Below, piece by piece: positions 1 through 7,017 of a stretch of 15,616 nt of DNA. Position numbers and translations under genes: made by a program. Under the pieces are notes generated by a model that worked only from the letters and a program-made list of their open reading frames with translations, did no database searches and had not been told where the DNA came from. This DNA comes from Rhizobium sp. Q54 (GTDB lineage: Bacteria > Pseudomonadota > Alphaproteobacteria > Rickettsiales > UBA1997). Within the stretch, counting starts at the first letter, position 1. Every line of letters starts with the position of its first letter. The stretch covers positions 1 to 15,616 of the forward strand of contig CAMBES010000013.1 in assembly GCA_945865855.1 (NCBI GenBank), read 5' to 3'.

Positions 1-870
1 AAAAATCGTGAAATAATTCACTTGGTTCCTCTGCAATACAGGCTTGATGACTCCACGCCAATTATTAATCCACGTTACATGACTGGCGAGAAGCTTCACG
101 CCAAATTTCACGTTGCTTACACTTCACAAACCACGATTAGAAATATTGAAAGTTGTTTGAAGCGTTGTCAGTTGTCGGTAAATAGCTACATAGCTGAGCC
201 CTATGCCTCAGGCCTTTCGTGCCTCTCTGACAATGAGATGAATATCGGCACTTTGTTAATTGATATTGGCGGAAGTTCAACCTCATTTTCTCTAATTCAC
301 GAAGGCAAATTACTCTACGTTGGCAATTCAAAAATCGGCGGAAGTCATGTCACCAAAGACATTGCAACTATTCTTGGCATCAGCGTGCAAGTGGCAGAAA
401 AAATTAAAAACCTAAATAGCTCATTGTTGATTTCGCCGATCGAAGAAAGAGAGGCGATCAAGTTTAAATTTTCTGAAGATTTTGAAGAGCAGGATATGGT
501 TACCGTCACCCGTATTGAGCTTCGCGATATAATATCTTCAAGGCTTGAGGAGCTATTTGAATCTGTTAAATCTGTTCTAGAAAAATCCGGCGTACCGCTC
601 TACATGCTCGGAAATATCGTTCTCAATGGTGGTGTTTCAGCGACGGTTGGAATCGATAAATTAGCCGCAGAAATTTTCCAAAAAAATGTGCGCATTGGCT
701 ATCCAAATAAATTTGAGAAAGTTCCGTCAGCTATTTTAAACCCAGCAAATTCATGCTCTCTTGGCATGCTATCCTTTCTTCGCAATCTTCACATGCGCGA
801 AAAAATCAAAGATGGATTTGAGAGTAGAAATAGTTGGTTTCGTAAATTTATTGAGAAGCTGGTTGGCTAA
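1..870 (+). CDS. ftsA: Cell division protein FtsA, C-terminal part (5' end outside window)
   Basis: This is an actin-fold ATPase that tethers FtsZ to the inner membrane at the division site and helps recruit later divisome proteins. The open frame runs from base 1 with no start, so about the first 130 residues are missing compared with the usual 410-420. The visible part begins in the IC subdomain (VPLQYRLDD, then TGEKLHAKFH). It continues with the second phosphate-binding motif LLIDIGGSSTSFS at roughly residues 85-97 of the fragment. The adenosine motif NIVLNGGVSATVGID follows near residue 205. The last 15 residues (NSWFRKFIEKLVG) look like the amphipathic membrane-targeting helix, so the 3' end is intact. 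No ftsZ follows; the next gene is convergent. The FtsA identity is firm from motif order and the C-terminal helix. Confidence 0.93.
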   Translation, partial: KNREIIHLVPLQYRLDDSTPIINPRYMTGEKLHAKFHVAYTSQTTIRNIESCLKRCQLSVNSYIAEPYASGLSCLSDNEMNIGTLLIDIGGSSTSFSLIHEGKLLYVGNSKIGGSHVTKDIATILGISVQVAEKIKNLNSSLLISPIEEREAIKFKFSEDFEEQDMVTVTRIELRDIISSRLEELFESVKSVLEKSGVPLYMLGNIVLNGGVSATVGIDKLAAEIFQKNVRIGYPNKFEKVPSAILNPANSCSLGMLSFLRNLHMREKIKDGFESRNSWFRKFIEKLVG

Positions 871-913
871 TTTGTAATTTTTTGATATCTAATGCTATCC
901 AACAATACAACTG

Positions 914-1007
914 GTGTGAGTGTCGGGAGCCACCACCACGCAAACCCGGCGTGTGTAACTATTTCCTGTGAAGGTGTTGTATTTGTTACTCTCCCGACGC
1001 CTGACAC
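914..1007 (+). ncRNA. Candidate structured RNA or complex terminator downstream of ftsA
   Basis: The sequence folds by eye into a three-way junction. Stem P1 pairs 922-929 with 991-998 (8 perfect pairs, GTCGGGAG/CTCCCGAC). It extends through a T-G wobble and G920-C1000, and after an internal loop through 914-917 with 1004-1007. P2 pairs 937-941 with 949-953. P3 pairs 955-959 with 985-989, and its apical stem 965-967/972-974 closes a GTGA (GNRA-type) tetraloop. P1 and P3 are separated by one base, so they could stack. A TATTTTT run begins right after P1, as in an intrinsic terminator. It lies 43 nt past the ftsA stop. It may end ftsA transcripts, be a small RNA, or be a mobile palindromic element; I recognise no known RNA family. 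The + strand is chosen from the T-run. Confidence 0.4.
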
Positions 1008-1126
1008 TATTTTTATCGGGTTAGAATTAACAAGAGAAATTTACAGAAATTTTATTTTTTATCAGTCTTTTTTCTCTGAATAAAACAACTCGAAGTAGGT
1101 GTTTGGTTTTATTGAATCTTTGTTAT

Positions 1127-1148
1127 TTCGCTCCTCGCAATGACGAAG
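1127..1148. repeat. Half copy of the CGTCATTGCGAG palindromic repeat
   Basis: Read on the minus strand this is CGTCATTGCGAGGAGCGAA. It matches one arm of the full palindrome at 5241-5313 apart from a 3-nt insertion (CCT on the plus strand). No complementary arm is found nearby, so it looks like a remnant. It lies 28 nt beyond the stop of the minus-strand 190-residue gene. The rest of 871-1176 holds only the structured element above and AT-rich sequence without a credible gene. Confidence 0.55.
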
Positions 1149-1176
1149 TTTAGTTCTGCTTAAATAATAGAATTCT

Positions 1177-1749
1177 TTAACGGCCCATTCCGCCGCCATC
1201 ATTATCGCGACCAAAATCTTGCCTAGCTTTAATTATTTGTGAGAATCCTCCTTGTTGTCCGAAGCGGCTGTCGTAATGAGTGCCAACGCTAGTTTTATCA
1301 TGTTCGTCGTGATCATGTTTGAGATGTTTGCCGATGCCGAGTCTAATTTTTTTGAGTTTCCAGAGCGTTAGATCTTTGTTAGCTCCTGATAGCGGAATAA
1401 AAGATCCCATTTTATCTACATCTTTTGAGCGCTCGTCCCATATGTCTTCGATAATTTTTTCGGGCTCATCTTTCTTTTCTTTAACCCCCCTTTTTCCTCC
1501 TTCTAAGCCGCCAACTTCGCGATCCAAATTTCTTTGCTGATAATTTTCTGGACGAATCGAGCTATCACGATCTTCGAGTGAAAGAGTCGCGCGATGCGCT
1601 TGCGGCTTATCGATTTTACAAGATTTAGATTCAACGCCGAGGCTTGCTGATGTTGATTCAGACTTGCTTAAATCTTGAGATTTTTTAAGAAATTTAAATG
1701 CTAAGATTAAGGCCAAAACAACGCCGAGACTTACTATTATTACAATCAC
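1177..1749 (-). CDS. Small membrane-anchored protein of unknown function, coupled to mfd
   Basis: I do not recognise this 190-residue protein. It has one hydrophobic segment at residues 2-20 (IVIIVSLGVVLALILAFKFL) followed at once by KK. By the positive-inside rule this suggests a tail facing the cytoplasm. The tail is hydrophilic and highly charged, probably largely disordered. It has an Asp/His cluster (HDHDEHD, near residues 144-150) and a Gly-rich end (GGGMGR). It starts with GTG, which overlaps the mfd stop as GTGA. A perfect GGAGG lies four bases upstream inside the last mfd codons, which supports both the start and translational coupling. It is the distal gene of the mfd unit, followed by a half palindromic repeat. 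The strong ribosome site and anchor make it a real gene, but function cannot be inferred. Confidence 0.75.
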   Translation of the reverse strand: MIVIIVSLGVVLALILAFKFLKKSQDLSKSESTSASLGVESKSCKIDKPQAHRATLSLEDRDSSIRPENYQQRNLDREVGGLEGGKRGVKEKKDEPEKIIEDIWDERSKDVDKMGSFIPLSGANKDLTLWKLKKIRLGIGKHLKHDHDEHDKTSVGTHYDSRFGQQGGFSQIIKARQDFGRDNDGGGMGR

Positions 1750-4700
1750 AATTCCTCCAATTTTTTAATTACTGCGAAGGCAGAAGAGATTTTATTTTGC
1801 GTTGAAGACGTGTTGCAAACAAACAAAACTCGTTGCCCAGTATGTAACTTAATCTTGTTCTTACTCGCAAAAATCATGGTCAGTAATTTTTCCGGGTTAC
1901 GAAATTGATTATTCTTGAAGCCAAGCACCAGGCCTTCCGAAGTTGATTCAAATTTTTCGATCCCAAGTTTTTTGCAAAGATGTTTTAGTTTGGTGATTTC
2001 GATTAAATTCAAAATTTCTTCTGGGATTTTTCCGAAACGATTATTCATTTCATCGATAAGATTTTGCGCATCTTCATCATTCTTAATCATCGCAATTTTT
2101 TTGTAGAAGCTCATGCGAAGAGATAGGTCTGGCATGTATTCTTCGGGAATAAGTAGAGAGATTCCAAGTTTGATTTGGATTGAAAAATCGAGATTTTCAT
2201 CGCCCTTTGACAGGTTCGGGATGGCCACAGATTTATCATGTTGAGCTTGTTGAAGAATGTCCTTTTTTAGATCCTCAATAGTTTCCAAAAGCATTTGCTG
2301 ATAAAGTTCCACCCCAGTTTCCTTAACATGTCCCGACTGCTCATCGCCAAGCAAATTACCGCTGCCACGAATATCCATGTCGTGACTTGCAACGGTAAAG
2401 CCAACACCAAGCGAATCGAGATTCTGCATCACTTCTAATTTTTTCTGCGACTCGTCGGAAACTTTTTTGCGATGATCAAGCATCAAATAACAGTAAGCGC
2501 GAACCTTGCCGCGACCAACGCGTCCACGAAGTTGGTAGAGTTGCGAGAGGCCAAACATTTCGGCTTTGTAGATGATCATGCTATTTGCTTCGGCGATATC
2601 GATTCCTGATTCGACGATTGTAGTTGAGAGCAACATGTCGATTTTTCCGTCGACAAAATCATTCATGATTTGATCAAGTTCAGTAGGCGACATTTGACCG
2701 TGAGCGTGGGTGATTTTAATTTCCGGTAGAAGAATTTTTAGGCGCGGTTCCATCTCTTCAATGTCGCGAATGCGTGGCACAACAAAAAATATGCGGCCGC
2801 CGCGATTATATTCGCGCATTACCGCCTCGCGCACGATTACGGAATCGTAAGGCATTACGAAGTTGCGCACTGCTAAGCGATCAAGTGGCGGGGTGGCAAT
2901 TAAACTCAAATCCTTTACGCCAGTGAGCGACATTTGCAGTGAGCGTGGAATGGGCGTGGCCGAAAGAGTTAATACGTGAACCTCGTGACGCAGCTCTTTC
3001 AAACGTTCTTTTTGCGCAACGCCGAAATGCTGTTCTTCGTCAATAATTACGAGCGAGAGATTTTTAAATTTGATATTTTTTTGGAGCAGAGCATGAGTTC
3101 CAATCACGATTTGCGATGATCCAGCCTCAATTTCTTCGCGAGTTTTTTTTGCATCAGAGTTGCTTACAAGTCGCGAAAGCTGCGCGATTTTTATGCCAGT
3201 TCCTTCAAAGCGTTTGGTAAAATTTTTGTAATGCTGCCTGACTAAAAGCGTTGTTGGTGCCACAATTGCGATTTGCGATCCTTTCTTACCAACTACTGAT
3301 GCAGTTGCGCGCATTGCTACTTCAGTTTTTCCAAAACCGACGTCGCCGCAAATTAGACGATCCATCGGTGAGCCCTTTGCCAAATCCTCTTCAACTTCTT
3401 CAATCGCGCGCGCCTGATCTTCGGTTTCAACAAAGCCGAAACGCGATTTAAATTCGTCGTAAAAATGTTGATCTGGAATAAAAATTTCTGCTTTCTTTAA
3501 GTGGCGTGCGGCAGCAATTCTTAAGAGTTCTTCGGCTGCAACTTTAATTCTTTTGCGAACTTTTTCACGACGATTCTTCCAGCCTGCGAGGCCAAGACGA
3601 TCAAGTTGAATCAAAGGATTATCAGCGCCATAACGCGTGATCAAGTCAATGTCGTGAACAGGAACAAAGAGAGTTTCATTGCCGCCGTAAGCAATCTTGA
3701 TCATGTCGGTTTTGATGCCAATCGCAGTTATTGTTTGAATGCCTTCAAATCTGCCAATGCCGTGATCGCGATGAACAACCAGCTCGCCTAGGGCAATGCT
3801 TAGTCCTTCTTCAATTAATCTTCGTGACGCGGCTTTGCTGCTTTTTTTGCGGATAATTTTTTCTCCGAAAATCGCTTGCTCGCCGATGAGCATGAAATCG
3901 GAAGTGTAAAATCCGAGATTTAGCGGAAGAAGAATCGTTGGGAATTTTAGGTTGTAATCGGGAAGAATTTTTGTGATGCGATCGCGAAAGCTCTCAGTCA
4001 AACAAGCGATAATAGTTTTAGTGTTTGAGGCAAAATCTTTGACGAGTTCGAACGGATCTTTTTGGTTGGTGCGGCCGGCGAGTGCGAAGTCTGGGACTGC
4101 CTTGATCTCTAAGTCTAAAACACGAATGTTATTCTGAGCTTGTCGAACCATGCTTGGCTTTCCTTCGACAAGTTCAGATTGACCAAGAATGTCGAATTTA
4201 TTGAACTGAATTGAAATCGTTTTTTGTAAATTTTTTTCAAATTCTGCAGCGGAAAAATAAAGTAAATCAGGAGGAATCGCGTGGTAAGTTTTGTCGTGAT
4301 TACGAGCTTGAAAATATTCATAAATCAACTCCTCACTTTTCTTGGAAAAAAGAAAAACTTCGTCGCTAAAAAATGTTACAGGATTCTTTAGATAATCAAA
4401 AAAACTGACTAAATTTTCTTCATAAAAAAATGGTAGCCAGTGCTCCATTCCTGGGTAGGAGCGTGATTCAGAAATCGCAGAATAGAGTTGATCATCAAGC
4501 GCAGCGCCAAAATTTTCGCGATATTTTTGGCGAAAATTTTCAACAGTTTTTTTATTAAAAATTACTTCACTACTCGGTAAAATCTCTAGTGATTTTACCA
4601 ACTCTTCGGTGATTTGCGTGATTGGATTAAAAATTTTAATCGACTCAACTTCTTCGCCAAGAAAATCAATGCGGTAACCTATTAAATCTGCTGCTTGCTG

Positions 4701-5225
4701 CATTACTACGTCAACGATTCCACCGCGCACGGCGAACTCGCCAACGCTGTTGGCACAGGCGCGACGCTCGTATCCTTTCGCGACTAGTAATTCAGAAATT
4801 TGTGGTATTGAGGCCTTACTGCCGACTTGTAAATAAAGTCCGAGATCCTTGATCTGGTTTGGTGCGACGGTTTTTTTGAGGAGTGAATTTACCGAAGTAA
4901 TTATGAAGAATTTTTTGCCTTCAGAGCGAGTTGCAAGCTTATACAAACTCTTAATTCTACTCGCTGAAATTAATGGTTTTGGCGAGATGCGATCAAATGG
5001 TAAACAGTCCCAAGCATAAAAGTTTAAGAACTCAAAATCTGGTAAGAAAAACTGAACTTGTTTTTGCACCACTTCCATTTCTGCATCATTTTTGGCGATA
5101 AAAACGAAATCAGAATTGGTAAAGTTTTTAGAAATTTCTGCCGCTAAGAATCCCTGCGCATCGTTGGGAATCTTGATCAGAACGCAAGATTCGCGAATGT
5201 TTTTAAGTTTTACTTTGTAGTCCAT
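1746..5225 (-). CDS. mfd: Transcription-repair coupling factor Mfd
   Basis: This is a DNA translocase that removes RNA polymerase stalled at lesions and recruits UvrA for nucleotide excision repair. It has 1159 residues, close to the 1148 of the E. coli protein. Domains in order: a UvrB-like module (YAWDCLPFDRISP near residue 70, EFAVRGGIVD near 165); the RNA-polymerase-interaction domain from about 475 (GELVVHRDHGIGRFEGI); a RecG-like SF2 motor with Walker A GDVGFGKT near 625, DEEQ near 728, LSATPIPR and QLRGRVGRG near 900; and the C-terminal TRCF domain (IPEEYMPDLSLRMSFYKKIA). The ATG at 5225 gives a normal N-terminus, but no Shine-Dalgarno is visible. Two palindromic elements are read through in frame near residues 350-365 and 990-1008. 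The upstream gene virB9 is separated by a palindrome; the downstream gene overlaps the stop. Confidence 0.98.
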   Translation of the reverse strand: MDYKVKLKNIRESCVLIKIPNDAQGFLAAEISKNFTNSDFVFIAKNDAEMEVVQKQVQFFLPDFEFLNFYAWDCLPFDRISPKPLISASRIKSLYKLATRSEGKKFFIITSVNSLLKKTVAPNQIKDLGLYLQVGSKASIPQISELLVAKGYERRACANSVGEFAVRGGIVDVVMQQAADLIGYRIDFLGEEVESIKIFNPITQITEELVKSLEILPSSEVIFNKKTVENFRQKYRENFGAALDDQLYSAISESRSYPGMEHWLPFFYEENLVSFFDYLKNPVTFFSDEVFLFSKKSEELIYEYFQARNHDKTYHAIPPDLLYFSAAEFEKNLQKTISIQFNKFDILGQSELVEGKPSMVRQAQNNIRVLDLEIKAVPDFALAGRTNQKDPFELVKDFASNTKTIIACLTESFRDRITKILPDYNLKFPTILLPLNLGFYTSDFMLIGEQAIFGEKIIRKKSSKAASRRLIEEGLSIALGELVVHRDHGIGRFEGIQTITAIGIKTDMIKIAYGGNETLFVPVHDIDLITRYGADNPLIQLDRLGLAGWKNRREKVRKRIKVAAEELLRIAAARHLKKAEIFIPDQHFYDEFKSRFGFVETEDQARAIEEVEEDLAKGSPMDRLICGDVGFGKTEVAMRATASVVGKKGSQIAIVAPTTLLVRQHYKNFTKRFEGTGIKIAQLSRLVSNSDAKKTREEIEAGSSQIVIGTHALLQKNIKFKNLSLVIIDEEQHFGVAQKERLKELRHEVHVLTLSATPIPRSLQMSLTGVKDLSLIATPPLDRLAVRNFVMPYDSVIVREAVMREYNRGGRIFFVVPRIRDIEEMEPRLKILLPEIKITHAHGQMSPTELDQIMNDFVDGKIDMLLSTTIVESGIDIAEANSMIIYKAEMFGLSQLYQLRGRVGRGKVRAYCYLMLDHRKKVSDESQKKLEVMQNLDSLGVGFTVASHDMDIRGSGNLLGDEQSGHVKETGVELYQQMLLETIEDLKKDILQQAQHDKSVAIPNLSKGDENLDFSIQIKLGISLLIPEEYMPDLSLRMSFYKKIAMIKNDEDAQNLIDEMNNRFGKIPEEILNLIEITKLKHLCKKLGIEKFESTSEGLVLGFKNNQFRNPEKLLTMIFASKNKIKLHTGQRVLFVCNTSSTQNKISSAFAVIKKLEEL
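1754..1758 (-). promoter_or_regulatory. Shine-Dalgarno GGAGG for the 190-residue gene
   Basis: GGAGG on the minus strand lies four bases upstream of the GTG at 1749, embedded in the Leu-Glu-Glu codons that end mfd. It is the only strong Shine-Dalgarno sequence I see at any start in this window. It decides the start of the downstream gene and points to reinitiation by ribosomes finishing mfd. Confidence 0.75.
2202..2258. repeat. Degenerate palindromic element inside mfd (second copy)
   Basis: The arms 2202-2222 and 2238-2258 form an imperfect inverted repeat. About 18 of 21 positions pair on the plus strand if G-T wobbles are allowed, and nearly all differences between arms are transitions. 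On the coding strand the arms read CTTCAACAAGCTCAA and GAACCTGTCAAAGGG, close to the TTCGACAAGCTCAG family seen at 4133-4178. They encode LQQAQ and NLSKG in a linker before the TRCF domain. The arms are inside-out relative to the other copy. Confidence 0.5.
4133..4178. repeat. In-frame palindromic element inside mfd (first copy)
   Basis: The arms 4133-4147 and 4164-4178 pair over 15 positions (14 Watson-Crick, one G-T) around a 16-nt loop. The arm TTCGACAAGCTCAG is a motif I know from intergenic palindromes dispersed in many bacterial genomes. Here it is translated as part of mfd, giving SELVEGKPSMVRQAQ at about residues 350-364. This lies in a variable stretch before a conserved-looking VPDFA segment. 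The reading frame is intact across it. Confidence 0.75.
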
Positions 5226-5240
5226 GCTTGTCTTTTGAAT

Positions 5241-5313
5241 TCGTCATTGCGAGCGAAGAGTGACAATACAAATGCATTGAAACATGGATTGTCACCTTCG
5301 CTCGCAATGACGA
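5241..5313. repeat. Intergenic palindromic repeat with 26-bp stem
   Basis: The arm 5241-5267 pairs with 5288-5313. The match is perfect over 26 bp except for one bulged A at 5259; the loop is 20 nt and contains AATGCATT. The arm begins TCGTCATTGCGAGCGAAG, a motif typical of dispersed repeats in Rickettsiales and other genomes. It fills most of the 107-nt gap between virB9 and mfd. On the minus strand it is followed by AAAAG rather than a T-run. It is therefore not a standard intrinsic terminator, though so stable a hairpin could stabilise the upstream mRNA end or slow polymerase. Confidence 0.9.
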
Positions 5314-5332
5314 GTAAAGTAGTGTTAAATTC

Positions 5333-6184
5333 TTAGAGTGGAGGTTGGCCTGGTAGAGCAGGATTTATCATCATCGGATTAACTTCCGTTGCGCCGCTTG
5401 GAAGATTATTGATGGTGCTATTTGCTTTTCGGATCGTCTGCTTTTCTTTGCCGTTAATGTAGAGATTCATGTTGTAGACGCAGACAATTTCATCGCCGTT
5501 ACGCAAGGTGAATTGTGGCGCAACTTTCTCGACAATAATGTAGCTTCCGGCCGCTCTAAAATTGATTAGCGATTCAAACCCTTCGGAGTCGACAGAAAAA
5601 ATTGCTGGAATTTCGGCGTTCTTTTTAGCGAATTGGAAGTAAGTAAACTCGCCATTGTCGAAGATCTTGAGTGGGGCAATTGCTGGTTCGCCAGTATATT
5701 GGTAATTGAAATTATAGATGCTTAAGTCGCGCATATCGGGCTCATCCGACGGCAAAATTTTTGGGAATGAAACGAGGTTTTTATCTTTTTCATCAGGGTA
5801 AACAAATTTGGCGACGAAGATTAAATCTTTGTCGTTTATGCCCTTCGCTTCTTTGGCCATTAACTCAAAATGATAGACGCGCTTGCTGCTGATTACGGTC
5901 ATGTTGGTTTCGGAATTATCTTCACCGACTGGCTTTAAAAACAGGCGATTGCCGAGAGTTTCAAACAACCAGAGCGAAGGATTTCCCATCGAAATTGTGC
6001 CAATTGTTTCGCCTTCTTCAAACTCGACAAAACCTTGATAGGTGTAGTGTCCGGCGTAACGATAAACATCATTTGGATTGTAAATGTAGCTTCTAAATTT
6101 CTTTTCGCTGCCGAGATAATGAGGAAATTGTGCAGCTACAGCGTTAGACGAAAATAGGAGGAGTAGAAAAAGGATTTTTTTCAT
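5333..6184 (-). CDS. virB9: Type IV secretion system protein VirB9
   Basis: This is a periplasmic and outer-membrane-core component that, with VirB7 and VirB10, builds the channel cap of a type IV secretion system. It has 283 residues. A Sec signal peptide is at 1-17 (MKKILFLLLLFSSNAVA) without a lipobox. The N-terminal VirB9 domain carries the family pattern YNPNDVYRYAGHYTYQGFVE, EFEEGETIGTISMG, GNRLFLKPV and NMTVISSKRVYHFEL. The C-terminal beta domain follows with IAPLKIFDNGEFTYFQF, PAIFSVD and VAPQFTLRNGDEIVCVYN. About 44 residues follow the usual domain end, finishing in a Pro-rich tail (NPALPGQPPL). The ATG shares its A with the virB8 stop (TAATG), so the two are translationally coupled. 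No VirB10, VirB11 or VirD4 follows, as in the isolated second copies known in Rickettsiales. Confidence 0.93.
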   Translation of the reverse strand: MKKILFLLLLFSSNAVAAQFPHYLGSEKKFRSYIYNPNDVYRYAGHYTYQGFVEFEEGETIGTISMGNPSLWLFETLGNRLFLKPVGEDNSETNMTVISSKRVYHFELMAKEAKGINDKDLIFVAKFVYPDEKDKNLVSFPKILPSDEPDMRDLSIYNFNYQYTGEPAIAPLKIFDNGEFTYFQFAKKNAEIPAIFSVDSEGFESLINFRAAGSYIIVEKVAPQFTLRNGDEIVCVYNMNLYINGKEKQTIRKANSTINNLPSGATEVNPMMINPALPGQPPL

Positions 6185-7017
6185 TATTTTATTTTGTAGA
6201 GTGCGTAGCTGTTGATGGCGAAGTTCACTTTGCCACTTGTGACATCTTTGTCGATGCCATCAAAAGTAAAATTTATTTTTGCCAAAAAGCGTTCTTTTTC
6301 TGCTTTTATTTCTTCTTCACTATTTTTTGTTTTAGTGGTGGCGGTGAAGCGAATTTCTACTGTGGTTGGAATCTTGCTAGATAAGTATTCGCGTGCCTTG
6401 GTAGCAAAATCTTTGGGGTCGTTACGAGAAAATTTTACCGAATCGATTTCAATTGTTTTGGCAATGTCCAAACCGAAATTACGAATCGGACTATTTGGAT
6501 TATCTTTACTCATTACTGTTTGGAAATTTCTGTATTCGCTAGCGGAAGATAGGCTCCTTATTCGATTAAATTTTTTATTTACCTCTTCGATTTCAGCTTT
6601 GCTGAAGTCATAGCCTTCACGGTTTTTGACGTAGTAAGAAAGCAGGTATTTTGCGAAAGATTCATCGGCAGTTCTTATTTCTGGATCGTAACCAATTTTT
6701 CCACTTTTTGGTTTTAGTTTGATGAGGTTTGGAAATTCTTTTGATTGGTCTTTCGCTCTAATAAAAATCGGATCCTGAACTACTAGAGGGAAGGCGCCCT
6801 CAACTAATTGAATCAAAAAATATAAAACCACTGCGGCGATCATTGCGCCAAAAATTAGCAAGGTGCGGTCACAAATTGGCGCGATGTAACGGAAGAGATA
6901 CCAGTCGAGAGCGTCGTTAAAATAGCTGCGATCTCTGGTTGCAGATTTGATGAATTGAAAATATTCCTTCGCTTCTTCGCTATTTTCTTTGGCTAGTTCT
7001 GTTAGTCTTTTTTCCAT
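6184..7017 (-). CDS. virB8: Type IV secretion system protein VirB8
   Basis: This is an inner-membrane assembly factor of the type IV secretion system, bitopic with a periplasmic NTF2-like domain that contacts VirB9 and VirB10. It has 277 residues. There is a cytoplasmic N-terminus with ESYF-like family spacing (TRDRSYFNDALDWYLFRY, residues 27-44), a single membrane segment at about 52-71 (TLLIFGAMIAAVVLYFLIQL) and then the periplasmic domain. That domain includes FAKYLLSYYVKNREGYDF, the usual YV..REGYD motif. A NSPIRNFG segment and the strand pattern VEIRFTATTK lead to the end. The start overlaps the cinA-like stop by 16 nt and has no clear Shine-Dalgarno; the stop overlaps the virB9 start. 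Order B8-B9 is normal for these clusters, but the rest of the cluster is elsewhere. Identity is sure from the REGYD motif, topology and neighbour. Confidence 0.92.
   Translation of the reverse strand: MEKRLTELAKENSEEAKEYFQFIKSATRDRSYFNDALDWYLFRYIAPICDRTLLIFGAMIAAVVLYFLIQLVEGAFPLVVQDPIFIRAKDQSKEFPNLIKLKPKSGKIGYDPEIRTADESFAKYLLSYYVKNREGYDFSKAEIEEVNKKFNRIRSLSSASEYRNFQTVMSKDNPNSPIRNFGLDIAKTIEIDSVKFSRNDPKDFATKAREYLSSKIPTTVEIRFTATTKTKNSEEEIKAEKERFLAKINFTFDGIDKDVTSGKVNFAINSYALYKIK

Noticed and set aside
892..1083. Open frame of 63 codons after ftsA on the plus strand
   Set aside because: It lies across the structured hairpin region, has no ribosome site and no recognisable protein character. The frame is better explained as chance within a folded non-coding element.
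1276..1320. Direct repeat AACATGAT inside the 190-residue gene as part of a CRISPR or satellite
   Set aside because: There are only two short copies, with no regular spacer pattern; it is coding sequence for a His/Asp cluster.
5241..5313. The virB9-mfd palindrome as an intrinsic terminator
   Set aside because: The bases after the stem on the minus strand are A-rich and G-containing, not a T-run.
6212..6613. 133-codon frame on the plus strand opposite virB8
   Set aside because: It is antisense to a well-supported gene and shows no family motifs; it is a shadow frame.
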